Of a stretch of 64,000 nt of DNA, positions 7,517 through 17,365 are shown piece by piece. Made by a program: the position numbers and the translations under genes. Within the stretch, counting starts at the first letter, position 1, and every line of letters begins with the position of its first letter. Source of the DNA: Mycoavidus cysteinexigens (GTDB lineage: Bacteria; Pseudomonadota; Gammaproteobacteria; Burkholderiales; Burkholderiaceae); assembly GCF_003966915.1 (NCBI RefSeq), contig NZ_AP018150.1:1922001-1986000 (forward strand), in the 5' to 3' direction. The notes below the pieces were generated by a model that made no database searches, was not told the origin of the DNA, and saw only the letters and a list, made by a program, of their open reading frames with translations.

Positions 7517-10500
7517 TCACATCAACAAACATTTCTGCTGCGATTCATCGACCTGTGGCTGCTGTAGCGATTCATTAACCTGTGGCTTCTGTTGTAATTT
7601 ACTGAACTTCGCCTGTATTGCGCCGCGCTGCTTTAAGAGCTGACTATTGATACAGCTTAACCCTTGCACGTTCTCGATTGAGGTATCTGTCACGATCAGA
7701 GCCTCATGCGTTGAACTCCAGCATAGAACCAATTTATATTGTTCTCCATTTCTTTCCACCTTCCACTGGCGAACGGACCTATCTTCACAACCCGTCACCA
7801 AATAGTTGTCATCGGCAGTCGCTTTCCAGGCCACACTCTTAACCGAACCCTTAAAATTTCGAATCACTCCCTGACACTGACCCGAAGTAACGTTCCAAAG
7901 TCGCACTGTCTGATCATAACTCCCTGAAGCAATCTGTTCACCGTTGGGCGAATACGCCACGCTATCAACAGACCCGGTATGCCCCCTTAAGGTGTGGTGG
8001 AGCTCACCGCTTTGCGTGTCCCACAGCCGCACTGTACGATCCTCGCTGCCCGAGGCGATCTGATTGCCGTGGGGCGAATACATCACGCTCCTGACAATAC
8101 TAGTATGCCCGCTTAAGATGTGGCGGATCTCACCGCTTTGAGCGTCCCACAGACGCACTGTACGATCCTCGCTGCCGGAGGCGATCTGAGCGCCATTGGG
8201 CGAATACGCCACGCTATTAACAGAATTGGTATGTCCGCTTAAGGTGTGGCGAAGCTCACCGCTTTGCGCATCCAACAGAAACACTTTTGCGCCGACGCCA
8301 CCGGCGGCGATCTGATCGCCGCGGGGCGAATATGCCACGCTGGTAACCCAAACGATATTTGCGGTTAAGATTTGGTGGAGCTGACCGGAGCGTACGTCCC
8401 ACAGCCGCACTGTATTGTCAAAACTGCCGGAAATAATCTGCTCGCCGCTTGGCGAATACACTACGCCCCTAACAAAATCGGTGTGCCCGCTTAAGGTGTG
8501 GCGGAGCTGACCGCTGCGCGCGTCCCACAGACGCACTGTTTTGTCATCACTGCCAGAGGCGATCTGAGCGCCGTTGGGCGAATACGCCACGCTAGTAATT
8601 CCGTTAGTATGTCCGATAAAGGCACGACCAAGCTGATCGCTTTGTGCGTCCCACAAACGCACTGTTTTGTCCAAACTGCTCGAGGCGATTTGCTTACCAC
8701 TGGGAGAATACACCACGCTCATAATATAGTGGGTATGACCGCTTAAGATATGGCGGAACTGGCCGCTTTGCGTGTCCCATAGACGCACTGTTTTGTCATC
8801 ACTACAGGAAGCAATCTGAGCGCCATTGGGCGAATACACTACTTTAGTAACATTTTTAGCATGTCCGCTTAAAGTGTGGCGGAGATGACCGCTTCGCGCG
8901 TCCCACAGACGTACTGTATTGTCAGTACTGCCGGAGGCAATTTGATCGCCATTGGGCGAATACGCTACTTCTATAACAGAATTGGTATGTCCGCTTAAGA
9001 TGTAGCGGAGCTGGCCAGAGCGCGTATCCCACAGACGCACTCCTCTCCTACCGCAGGAGACAATCTGATTGCCGTTAGGCGAATACGCCACGCTAAAAAC
9101 AGGCCCTAATTGTCCACTTAAGATATGGTGGAGCTGACCGCTTTGCGCATCCCACAGACGCACTGTCTTGTCCTCACTGCGGGAGGCAATCTGTTCGCCA
9201 TTGGGCGAATATGCCACTCCTGTAACAGAATCGGTGTGTCCGTTTAAGATGAAGCGGAGCTGGCCAGAGCGCGCGTCCCACAGCCGCACCGTCCAGTCCC
9301 AACTGCCTGAAGCGATCTGACGTCCACTCGGCGAATACACCACGCTCTGAACATAATTGATATGTCCACATAATGTATGACTCAGCTGACCGCTTCGCGC
9401 GTCCCAAAGCCGTACTGTTCTGTCATTACTACCGGAAGCGATCTGCTCGCTGTTGGGCGAATATGCCAAGCTCACAACACAATTGTTATGTCTGCTTAAG
9501 GTGGGTATGTTTTCCCAGCTCGAAGTAGCATATATGCTGATTGCACCATTATCGAGACCCACAGCGAATGATTTCCCATCCGGTGAATACGCGCAAATCC
9601 TTACCCCGCTCTTCTCTTTGAGAAACGGCCATTCGCCAAACTGTACTCCTGCCATCTCTGAACCACTTAAGTTTGCATTGCGCAGCCAACTATTACGAAG
9701 CTTGACGTTCCTTAAATCCGACCCTTGCAATTGAGCAGAATCGAATTCACCTTCTCTCAGATCAGCCCCGGGAATCTGGATTCCCTTTAAATCTGCCCCG
9801 TTAAACTGCACCCCAGCTCTGACCAAAATCGTTATCGCATTGGCCGCTCCCATCGTCACCGCAGCAGCACGATCTTTAGAGGCTTCTATCCACTTATATA
9901 AGTAGGCTTTAAAAGCCGAGTACTGTTTAACTCGCTCCACCAAGAAATCAAGAATCAGCGATTCATCCACTAATAAGAATTGATTCAACACCGCGTTAAC
10001 ATCGGGCTGAGCGCCGTTAAATTGCGGACTACAAATTGCCCGCGCCACACAATAATCCTGGATTGATTTATGGATAAAGCGATAGTGTTGTCCTTGATGA
10101 ATCAGCGGCGCATTAAAGAGTAACAAACGTTTTTCTGCATCTTTTTTATTAAGATATGTTCGCCAGGTTTCTGGAGCAACTTCACCTTTCTCAGGATTAT
10201 AGGAGGCTTGTACAAGTCTATTTTGGGTCAGAGCTAGCGCCATCTCCTGGCTTGCTTTCAGCCCTTCTGCAGCAAGGTGCGGTCCCAGTTGGATTCGTGC
10301 ATCTTTCTCTTCCTTGGTCAATTTGACATGCTGCAACCGCTCTTCCGAGCGATTCCACCAACGCGATATAAATTCATCATACAGCGCAATCCGAGTGATC
10401 GGCACCGACTCATTCCTGCTCAGATTAGGTAAAAGATCAAGCGCCATCCGCAGTAAAAATGGACGACGGGTCGCTTCTTTTAAAGTGGGTAAATTATTTA

Positions 10501-11464
10501 AGGCTTCCTGGTATCGCTTTAAATCCCAACCAGTGTGATGGGAAAGCCGAATATACTTTTGAATATATGCGGTGATCCAATCATCTGAAGTGGGCGAAAG
10601 CCAATATTCTTGCAAAGCCGAGGTTTGACCACGCCTCTGAAACTTAGTGCGATAATTCTCTCCAAGATCTTCGGGGCGTGAACTTATAATAACTTGGGCA
10701 TTCTTCCAGTAATCAAGCTTATTATGTATATAAAATGCTTGCGTGCGATCTTGAATTTCATCGAAACCATCTAGAATAAAAACCAGGCGTTTTTCTTTCC
10801 GAAGCTCATTAATCGATTCTGGCGAAAAATCTTGTTTCAGCAAATAGCTCTCTATTAAATCCTCACTAGACAGCTTATGTTCGGCAAGCTCAATAAAAAT
10901 CGGGATAGGAGTAGTAGAGGATTGGTGGTATTCATCCCAGAGCAAGCGCGTTACATGTCTATTAAAGGTGGATTTACCTGAACCCGCCTCGCCAAGCAGC
11001 AAAAGCACTTTTTTGTTAGACGATAAAAATTCGCGTACTTTATCAATGAGCGGAAAAGAGGTTTTGCTATCCGCCGTTTCTTGTCCCTCAGAAGGAACAT
11101 ATAGTGCGAGGCCATCTCTTATTTCGTCAACTTCTTCCAGCACATTGAAGTAGGCCGCTCTCAACTCCTCAATCTGTGTGCCTAATTGGGCCAAAGGCTT
11201 ATAACTTGTAGCCTCTGCATGGGTATTTAACTTTTCAAATACTAATTTGGCATTTGAATCTGAAGCCGTTAAGGCAATGTACGTTGTAAATACATTGTTA
11301 TCTCCAGAGGCTTGATTACTCACCACACAGTTTTCGCTGGCTTGCACAATAGTCCGCCCCTCTCCGCTCGCTTGCTCATGAATCGCTTCAACCCGTGTCA
11401 GCAGATTGGGCCGAGTCGAAGCATTAGAGATAAGGGGGGCGTTTGAACCTGAAATTGGCAACAT
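7517..11464 (-). CDS. NACHT - pentapeptide - WD40 NLR-like protein, 1315 aa
   Basis: The N-terminus (residues about 25-70) holds three short pseudo-repeats each beginning QAS (QASGEGRTIV, QASENCVV, QASGDNNVFTTY), a pattern like amyloid signalling motifs on NLRs. The NACHT domain follows, with P-loop GEAGSGKST near residue 157 and Walker B FILDGFDEI near 224. Then come a helical region, pentapeptide repeats (IQIPGADLREGEF) near 550-610 and about 15 WD40 units from residue 615 to 1260, with the consensus SVAYSPNGxQIASGSxDxTVRLWDA. The C-terminus is Gln-rich. The start lies 6 bp after the stop of the gene at 11471-16498, whose last codons supply the GAGGAG ribosome site, so the two are probably translated from one mRNA. 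A close paralogue is the gene at 24994-29103. Function as an immune-type or host-directed sensor is inferred. Confidence 0.9.
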   Translation of the reverse strand: MLPISGSNAPLISNASTRPNLLTRVEAIHEQASGEGRTIVQASENCVVSNQASGDNNVFTTYIALTASDSNAKLVFEKLNTHAEATSYKPLAQLGTQIEELRAAYFNVLEEVDEIRDGLALYVPSEGQETADSKTSFPLIDKVREFLSSNKKVLLLLGEAGSGKSTFNRHVTRLLWDEYHQSSTTPIPIFIELAEHKLSSEDLIESYLLKQDFSPESINELRKEKRLVFILDGFDEIQDRTQAFYIHNKLDYWKNAQVIISSRPEDLGENYRTKFQRRGQTSALQEYWLSPTSDDWITAYIQKYIRLSHHTGWDLKRYQEALNNLPTLKEATRRPFLLRMALDLLPNLSRNESVPITRIALYDEFISRWWNRSEERLQHVKLTKEEKDARIQLGPHLAAEGLKASQEMALALTQNRLVQASYNPEKGEVAPETWRTYLNKKDAEKRLLLFNAPLIHQGQHYRFIHKSIQDYCVARAICSPQFNGAQPDVNAVLNQFLLVDESLILDFLVERVKQYSAFKAYLYKWIEASKDRAAAVTMGAANAITILVRAGVQFNGADLKGIQIPGADLREGEFDSAQLQGSDLRNVKLRNSWLRNANLSGSEMAGVQFGEWPFLKEKSGVRICAYSPDGKSFAVGLDNGAISIYATSSWENIPTLSRHNNCVVSLAYSPNSEQIASGSNDRTVRLWDARSGQLSHTLCGHINYVQSVVYSPSGRQIASGSWDWTVRLWDARSGQLRFILNGHTDSVTGVAYSPNGEQIASRSEDKTVRLWDAQSGQLHHILSGQLGPVFSVAYSPNGNQIVSCGRRGVRLWDTRSGQLRYILSGHTNSVIEVAYSPNGDQIASGSTDNTVRLWDARSGHLRHTLSGHAKNVTKVVYSPNGAQIASCSDDKTVRLWDTQSGQFRHILSGHTHYIMSVVYSPSGKQIASSSLDKTVRLWDAQSDQLGRAFIGHTNGITSVAYSPNGAQIASGSDDKTVRLWDARSGQLRHTLSGHTDFVRGVVYSPSGEQIISGSFDNTVRLWDVRSGQLHQILTANIVWVTSVAYSPRGDQIAAGGVGAKVFLLDAQSGELRHTLSGHTNSVNSVAYSPNGAQIASGSEDRTVRLWDAQSGEIRHILSGHTSIVRSVMYSPHGNQIASGSEDRTVRLWDTQSGELHHTLRGHTGSVDSVAYSPNGEQIASGSYDQTVRLWNVTSGQCQGVIRNFKGSVKSVAWKATADDNYLVTGCEDRSVRQWKVERNGEQYKLVLCWSSTHEALIVTDTSIENVQGLSCINSQLLKQRGAIQAKFSKLQQKPQVNESLQQPQVDESQQKCLLM

Positions 11465-11470
11465 TGCTGA

Positions 11471-14400
11471 CTACTCCTCTTGTATCATTGCTGCTGGCAT
11501 TAATTTCGGCGATACCGCCGCGCCACGCTGCTTTAAAAGGGCCACATTCAGCTCGCTTAAACCTTGAGCCTCTTCAATCAGCATATCCTTCACCATCAAC
11601 TCTGTATGCCTCGGCATATGCCAGCACAATACGGCTTGATAGCCTTTTTCTGGATCTTTTTTCAGCTCCCATTGCCGCACCAACCGGTCTGCACTACCGC
11701 TCACCAAATAGTTGTGTCCATTCTGCCCCCTCCAAGCCACACTCAACACGGCGCTCCACGCCTGAATCACGCTCAGACAGTGACCCGAGGCAACCTCCCA
11801 CAGACGCACCGTCTTGTCATTACTCCCCGAGGCGAGCTGCAAACCGCTCGGCGAATACACCACGCTAAAAACCCTGCCAGTATGGCCGGTTAAGGTGTGC
11901 ACCGCCGCACCGCTCTGCGCGTCCCACAGACGCACCGTATCGTCACCACTCCCCGAGGCAATCTGCAAACCGCTCGGCGAATACACCACGCTATTAACCT
12001 CTTTGGTATGGCCGGTTAAGGTGTGCACCGACGCACCGCTCTGCGCCTCCCACACTCGCACCGTCTTGTCAGCACTCCCCGAGGCGATCTGCAAACCGCT
12101 CGGGGAATACACCACGCTATAAACATCCCAGGTATGGCCGGTTAAGGTGTGCACCGCCGCACCGCTCTGCGCCTCCCACACTCGCACCGTCTTGTCAGAA
12201 CTCCCCGAGGCAATCTGCAAAGCGCTCGGCGAATACACCACGCTATTAACCCAGTTGGTATGGCCGGTTAAGGTGTGCACCGCCGCACCGCTCTGCGCCT
12301 CCCACACTCGCACCGTAGTGTCAACACTCCCCGAGGCGAGCTGCAAACCGCTCGGCGAATACACCACGCTCCTAACAGAGCCGGTATGGCCGGTTAAGGC
12401 GTGCACCGCCGCACCGCCCTGCGCGTCCCACACACGCACCGTATCGTCACCACTCCCCGAGGCAATCTGCAAACCGCTCGGCGAATACACCACGCTATTA
12501 ACCCAGCCAGTGTGGCCGGTTAAGGTGTGCACCGACGCACCGCTCTGCGCGTCCCACAGACGCACCGTATTGTCACCACTCCCCGAGGCAATCTGCAAAC
12601 CGCTCGGCGAATACACCACGCTATTAACCCAGCTGGTGTGGCCGGTTAAGGTGTGCACCGCCGCACCGCTCTGCGCGTCCCACAGACGCACCGTATCGTC
12701 ACTACTCCCCGAGGCAATCTGCAAACCGCTCGGCGAATACACCACGCTATTAACACCCTCGTTATGGCCGGTTAAGGTGTGCACCGCCGCGCCGCTCTGC
12801 GCGTCCCACAGACGCACCGTCTTGTCACCACCCCCCGAGGCAATCTGCGAACCGCTCGGCGAATACACCACGCTCCTAACAGAGTCGGTATGGCCGGTTA
12901 AGGTGTGCACCGCCGCACCGCTCTGCGCATCCCACACACGCACCGTCTTGTCAGAACTCCCCGAGGCGAGCTGCAAACCGCTCGGCGAATACACAACGCT
13001 AAAAACCCTGCCAGTATGGCCGGTTAAGGTATGCACCGCCGCACCGCTCTGCGCGTCCCACACACGCACCGTATCGTCACCACTCCCCGAGGCAATCTGC
13101 AAACCGCTCGGCGAATACACCACGCTAGTAACCCTGTTGGTATGGCCGGTTAAGGTGTGCACCGCCGCACCGCTCTGCGCGTCCCACACACGCACCGTAT
13201 CGTCACCACTCCCCGAGGCGATCTGCGAACCGCTCGGCGAATACACCACGCTAAAAACACAGGAGGTATGGCCGGTTAAGGTGTGCATCTTTTCCCAATT
13301 CGACGTCGCATACACACGGATCGTACCGTTATCAAGTCCTATCACACAGGTTTTCCCATCCGGTGAATAGGCACACGAGTTCACCTCGCTCTCTTCTTGC
13401 AAATACGCCCATTCGCCAAACTGCACCCCTGCCATCTGCGCACCGCTTAAATTGGCGTTGTGTAGCCAACTCGCGCGAAGCGTCGCCTTTCTTAAATCCG
13501 CACCCTGCAACTGCACTGAGTCGAAGAACCCAAAACTCAGATCTGCTCCGGGTATTTGGATCCCTTTTAAATCCGCATCAGGAAACGGTACGCCCGCTCT
13601 GACCAAAATCGTCATTGCATTCGACGCTGTTTGGCGTACGCTTTTATCCGTTTTCGAGCGCTCGATTATCGCTAACAGCTGCTCCTTAAATATTGACTCT
13701 TGCTGAACGCGATCAGTCAACAAGCGCACAATGCCCAGATCGCCAGTCCAATGCTTTGGGGTTAACGATAACTCTCGTTGCGTTTTTGGCGGCAAAACAG
13801 CGCGCTCTTCAAAACTATAGACTGAAGCAGCGCTACCTCGACGCTGGCGGGCGCTTAGATCCATACACCTATCGAACGACTCAAACAGCGACCTTGCCAC
13901 AAAATATTCCAGCAGCGATTTATGGATAAAACGATATTCAGTCCCACTTCGGATCAGCGGCCACGCTTCTCGCAGCAGTTGGTTTTCTTCTTTTCGATCG
14001 AAAAATGCATCCTTCCAACTCCCCTTGTCTTTACGCAATGAATACTCAACTACCGGTTTACCTCCATTCTCTGTATATAGGTGCACCGCTAACTCTTGCG
14101 CAAACGCGATACCGTGCTCAGCAAAATCATCATCGGATAATTCTCTAAAGACCTCTCTTTTGCTTCCCGTTAACTCTTGTGTGCTTAAGCGCTGCTGGTT
14201 GCGCTCGAACCATTGTTTGACGAACTGATCATACAGGTCCAGACGTAACTGAATAGCAGAGACCGCTTTCCCCTTTTTTTCGACGTACGGCAACGCGTCT
14301 AGCACCACACGCAGCAAAAAGGGGTTGCTAATCAAGTCTTTTAAATTAGATTGTTGGGAGAAAGCTTCTCGGTAGGCTTGTGCCGTCCAGCCCGTTGGGT

Positions 14401-16498
14401 TGTGCGCCACATATTTTTCTAGATATTGATCGCTCTCTTTTTCTGAAAATGGCTCGACCACGACCTCTTGAAACAACGTATCCTTGTCCTGCAGCATAGG
14501 ATTCGGTTGGAAACGACTGCAATAGTCCTGGCCAAGATATTCGCTGCGACAGCTGATCACCATCTGACCCTGCCAGCCGTCAGACTTGTTGATGAAATTG
14601 CTCACATACAGATTTTGCGTCTGACGTATCTCATCATACCCATCCAAAATAAAGACAAACTTTTCTTTTTTTAATTTCTGAATCTGTAATTCTGACAGCC
14701 CTCTTTTCTTTAACGCTTTGGCGATGAGATCGTGCTCAGGCTTGTCAATACTCGGCAGAGATATAAACAACGGAATCGCATCGTCTGCTTTTTTGTGCTC
14801 CCATAAGTGCTTTTCTAGGCGGCGGTTGAAGGTCGTCTTGCCCGCCCCAGAGTCTCCCGTCAACAAAATCACTTTTTTATCTTTTAGAAACGCTTCAACT
14901 TGCGGTAAGAGGCCAGAGGAATTGTTGACGCTGTTGTTGTCGCTATCGCTGTGGGTCCCGGCCTCATGCAGCTTCGCTTTGCCACGGGGTTCAACATAGA
15001 GTTGTAGCAGTTGATCAAACGCCTCATCTTGCTTAAGGCTATCAAAATACCGTGTCTCCAACTCGACCTTGGGATCTGCATTGAGTGCCCACCGCTGCTC
15101 GTTTTGTTCCTGCATGATTGCGGCAAGCTGGCTGTGCTGCGCTCTCTGGATGCCGTCGAAGATGCTCTCTAATAGTTTGCTAAACTCAAGCTCGCCAAGC
15201 TTTGAATTATTCTTTAAAAGCGTAATAAGAGTGCTGTGCCCCGTCCAAAATTTGTCCAGAAACGTTTTCGACTCAGGACTGCCCACTAACAGCCGTTCGA
15301 TCAACTTAAACAGCACCAGGTGCCGACTTTGATTCTGATAGACTTCTCCTCCTTTTTGCGCTTGCCCCTCCAATCTGGGAATATCCTCTATCCGAACCAC
15401 CGTCGCTTTTATAAAAGCCCCTAGGCACTCCTCATAGCTATTGAGCGTTAATGAAACCGGGAGAATACCGTGCTCTTTGGGCTGCTCTGCACGGATTTGC
15501 AAAAAAGCTATTTCTGTCAACACATGATGGAACCCCGCCTTATATTCTGCTTCTTCTGAGAATTTCTTCAGCACCTTACGTATGGCTACAGTGTCATTTT
15601 GTTCATTGTTTTTGCCATAGGCCTCTAGATCTTTGAAATAAGCTTCTCGAAGTTCCTCATGAAATTTTTTATAGTCCGCCCATTTTAGGTAGCTTCCTAA
15701 TACCTCAGAACAACACACCACGGCCTTATCGACCGGTTTCACATCTTTTATTACCTGGGCCGGCAACAAACACAGCTGATTGGTTAAGATATCTCCTAGT
15801 TTCCCGTCCTTTTTCAGCTCTTCCGGCGACATTATGTACGGGCGACCCATTGGCGCTTGGTCCGAATACAGCTTAACCCCTTCGAGTTCAGATAACCTCT
15901 CGATGAAATACTTCGACGTCTCAGCTTCGGCCTTTCCGTGATCTACGTTGTTGTGGGCATACACCAGAAAAAGACTCGGTTTATTCGACACCTTTAAGGA
16001 GTTCAGCGTCAACAGCGCCTTTTTAAACAGATAATCCACCAGATTACTTTTTTTCTGGACAGATATTAAGGCGGGTATGGCAGTCCGAACCGACTCCCAT
16101 TTACTTGAGGGAGCGCTATGTACTGATAGAGGGAATTGCACAGCTTCAGCAGGAGGTTGCTTGGCTTCATCGTGCCCCCATGTTTCAGCCTTACAATAGC
16201 TGACCCTTGCTTTGGAAAATAAATTTAAGCCTTCTAACACTTTCCCACGTTCGAAATAGGCATCGGCCATCATCTTTCGCAATGTCTCATCTGCTAATGT
16301 GTGAGGATATTGCGCTTTCCTCAAGGCTTCTTTTACGCTACCAAGCGACTTCAATGTGTCTTTCAGCTGATCGTATAAGGTCAGCGCTGTATCCAAGTTT
16401 CCCTTTTCCTTCTCAGCGCGAGCTTGACCTAAATAATAATCACCGAGGTTCCGGGCGAGGGTTTCTGGTAACGCCGAGGGGGATATATTTCCTAACAT
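11471..16498 (-). CDS. TIR-like - NACHT - pentapeptide - WD40 protein, 1675 aa
   Basis: The largest NLR of the window. Residues 1-110 are helical and TPR-like. From about 172 to 345 is an alpha/beta segment opening KPSLFLVYAHNN, then helix, then GVKLYSDQ, and ending HGILPVSL; this strand-helix-strand order resembles TIR/SEFIR domains, which in NLRs act as effectors (NAD cleavage) or adaptors. NACHT follows with P-loop GDSGAGKTT near 548 and FILDGYDEI near 616, then pentapeptide repeats near 965-1030. The 14 WD40 units comprise 12 almost identical 42-residue copies between two degenerate ones, suggesting two seven-bladed propellers. AGGGA precedes the ATG. It is first in a two-gene unit with 7517-11464. 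The near identity of the repeats at DNA level indicates recent duplication or gene conversion. The TIR-like call is moderate; catalytic residues were not identified. Confidence 0.9.
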   Translation of the reverse strand: MLGNISPSALPETLARNLGDYYLGQARAEKEKGNLDTALTLYDQLKDTLKSLGSVKEALRKAQYPHTLADETLRKMMADAYFERGKVLEGLNLFSKARVSYCKAETWGHDEAKQPPAEAVQFPLSVHSAPSSKWESVRTAIPALISVQKKSNLVDYLFKKALLTLNSLKVSNKPSLFLVYAHNNVDHGKAEAETSKYFIERLSELEGVKLYSDQAPMGRPYIMSPEELKKDGKLGDILTNQLCLLPAQVIKDVKPVDKAVVCCSEVLGSYLKWADYKKFHEELREAYFKDLEAYGKNNEQNDTVAIRKVLKKFSEEAEYKAGFHHVLTEIAFLQIRAEQPKEHGILPVSLTLNSYEECLGAFIKATVVRIEDIPRLEGQAQKGGEVYQNQSRHLVLFKLIERLLVGSPESKTFLDKFWTGHSTLITLLKNNSKLGELEFSKLLESIFDGIQRAQHSQLAAIMQEQNEQRWALNADPKVELETRYFDSLKQDEAFDQLLQLYVEPRGKAKLHEAGTHSDSDNNSVNNSSGLLPQVEAFLKDKKVILLTGDSGAGKTTFNRRLEKHLWEHKKADDAIPLFISLPSIDKPEHDLIAKALKKRGLSELQIQKLKKEKFVFILDGYDEIRQTQNLYVSNFINKSDGWQGQMVISCRSEYLGQDYCSRFQPNPMLQDKDTLFQEVVVEPFSEKESDQYLEKYVAHNPTGWTAQAYREAFSQQSNLKDLISNPFLLRVVLDALPYVEKKGKAVSAIQLRLDLYDQFVKQWFERNQQRLSTQELTGSKREVFRELSDDDFAEHGIAFAQELAVHLYTENGGKPVVEYSLRKDKGSWKDAFFDRKEENQLLREAWPLIRSGTEYRFIHKSLLEYFVARSLFESFDRCMDLSARQRRGSAASVYSFEERAVLPPKTQRELSLTPKHWTGDLGIVRLLTDRVQQESIFKEQLLAIIERSKTDKSVRQTASNAMTILVRAGVPFPDADLKGIQIPGADLSFGFFDSVQLQGADLRKATLRASWLHNANLSGAQMAGVQFGEWAYLQEESEVNSCAYSPDGKTCVIGLDNGTIRVYATSNWEKMHTLTGHTSCVFSVVYSPSGSQIASGSGDDTVRVWDAQSGAAVHTLTGHTNRVTSVVYSPSGLQIASGSGDDTVRVWDAQSGAAVHTLTGHTGRVFSVVYSPSGLQLASGSSDKTVRVWDAQSGAAVHTLTGHTDSVRSVVYSPSGSQIASGGGDKTVRLWDAQSGAAVHTLTGHNEGVNSVVYSPSGLQIASGSSDDTVRLWDAQSGAAVHTLTGHTSWVNSVVYSPSGLQIASGSGDNTVRLWDAQSGASVHTLTGHTGWVNSVVYSPSGLQIASGSGDDTVRVWDAQGGAAVHALTGHTGSVRSVVYSPSGLQLASGSVDTTVRVWEAQSGAAVHTLTGHTNWVNSVVYSPSALQIASGSSDKTVRVWEAQSGAAVHTLTGHTWDVYSVVYSPSGLQIASGSADKTVRVWEAQSGASVHTLTGHTKEVNSVVYSPSGLQIASGSGDDTVRLWDAQSGAAVHTLTGHTGRVFSVVYSPSGLQLASGSNDKTVRLWEVASGHCLSVIQAWSAVLSVAWRGQNGHNYLVSGSADRLVRQWELKKDPEKGYQAVLCWHMPRHTELMVKDMLIEEAQGLSELNVALLKQRGAAVSPKLMPAAMIQEE

Positions 16499-16922
16499 TT
16501 TTAGTCCCTATTTTCTTTGATTCGTATTAATTAGATCAGGCTGGAGTACTTGAGTGCGCACCGCTATCGCGGGAAGTCATTCGCTCATGCTCGATACAGA
16601 TTGCGCAAAGCTGATTTCGGTCGAATATGTCGACCCGATACAAGAAGATTTAATGGATATTAGTGGCACTGCTCTATAAAAACAAGGAAAGTGTTTTTCG
16701 TTTTATTGTTCTTGACTACGGGAGAGTTTTTCTATGCGCAAAATTACTGCTGCTCTTGCACCACGGTGACTCACCAAAATAGTAACTCAAATTTTTTAGA
16801 GTGAAAATGCTTTTTACTGTACATCCATACAGATATTTTGCACTATTCTTAGTGCTTTTTTAGTGCTCAGTTTTTTAGGATTTGGACAGCTACGAAATCG
16901 GCGTTCGTTGTAAAGTTGCAAA
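16499..16922. other. Intergenic region upstream of the TIR-like NLR gene
   Basis: No gene recognised. It should contain the promoter of the 11471-16498 gene. It holds one LexA-like palindrome (16817-16832) and a 12-codon ORF at 16733 that is probably a relic. Confidence 0.5.
16817..16832. promoter_or_regulatory. LexA-box-like palindrome CTGT-N8-ACAG
   Basis: CTGTACATCCATACAG fits the proteobacterial SOS box. It lies 319 bp upstream of the TIR-like NLR start and has no gene immediately to its right. It may regulate the NLR operon or be left over from a lost SOS or phage gene. One perfect half-site pair can occur by chance. Confidence 0.35.
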
Positions 16923-17017
16923 ATCCGTTGTAAAGTTTGGATTCAGAAACCTCGCAAAGCCTTATGCGGTGGGGTGACCGACGGGGCTCGAACCCGCGAC
17001 AACTGGAATCACAATCC
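16923..17017 (-). other. Attachment-site relic with 3' half of tRNA-His
   Basis: Positions 16970-17017 on the minus strand read as the anticodon arm with GTG in TTGTGAT, then variable loop, T arm (GGTTCGAGCC), 3' acceptor strand and encoded CCA of tRNA-His. The 5' half is absent, so it is not a tRNA gene. The same 48 bases recur identically at 33079-33126, and about 45 bp beyond the CCA is also conserved between the two. A duplicated tRNA 3' half is the hallmark of integration by a tyrosine recombinase into the 3' end of a tRNA gene. The intact tRNA-His is expected outside the window. Confidence 0.8.
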
Positions 17018-17365
17018 TAGTGGCAAAACGCATTTTTTGCTTATAAATCAATAGACTAGAGAAAATACTTGTCAACAGCTTGGCAAAAAGCCATATAGTA
17101 TTTATAAGGATTTGCCAGATGCCGTTGACAAAATTTTACTTGTCTTTCTTTCTATAAAGCCTTGTGTATACACTTGGCCTGAACCAAAAAATTAGGAATT
17201 GAAGCGAGATAAATATCTCCTATATTAGATAAAATAATCTCGAAATGATTTTAGTTAAATCCAACATTTACCTATTGGAAGTCCCGTGAGGAACTTCCAA
17301 TACGCCCTGTTAACACCCTACGTTAACTTAGTCTCTCTCACGCGAAGTCTGACAATACAACTCCA
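17018..17365. other. AT-rich stretch between att relic and NLR gene
   Basis: No gene. The first about 140 bp is a diverged copy of 33127-33265 (both contain TATAAATCAATA and a later TTGACAAAA motif), as expected for the phage-internal flank of the two att copies. Confidence 0.5.

Noticed and set aside
11814-13370. Long plus-strand ORFs (up to 407 codons) opposite the WD40 repeats
   Set aside because: They are antisense shadows of the repeated WD40 codons in the minus-strand NLR gene, with the same 42-residue period and no ribosome site. The same holds for plus-strand ORFs at 17729-18599 and 25461-27229.
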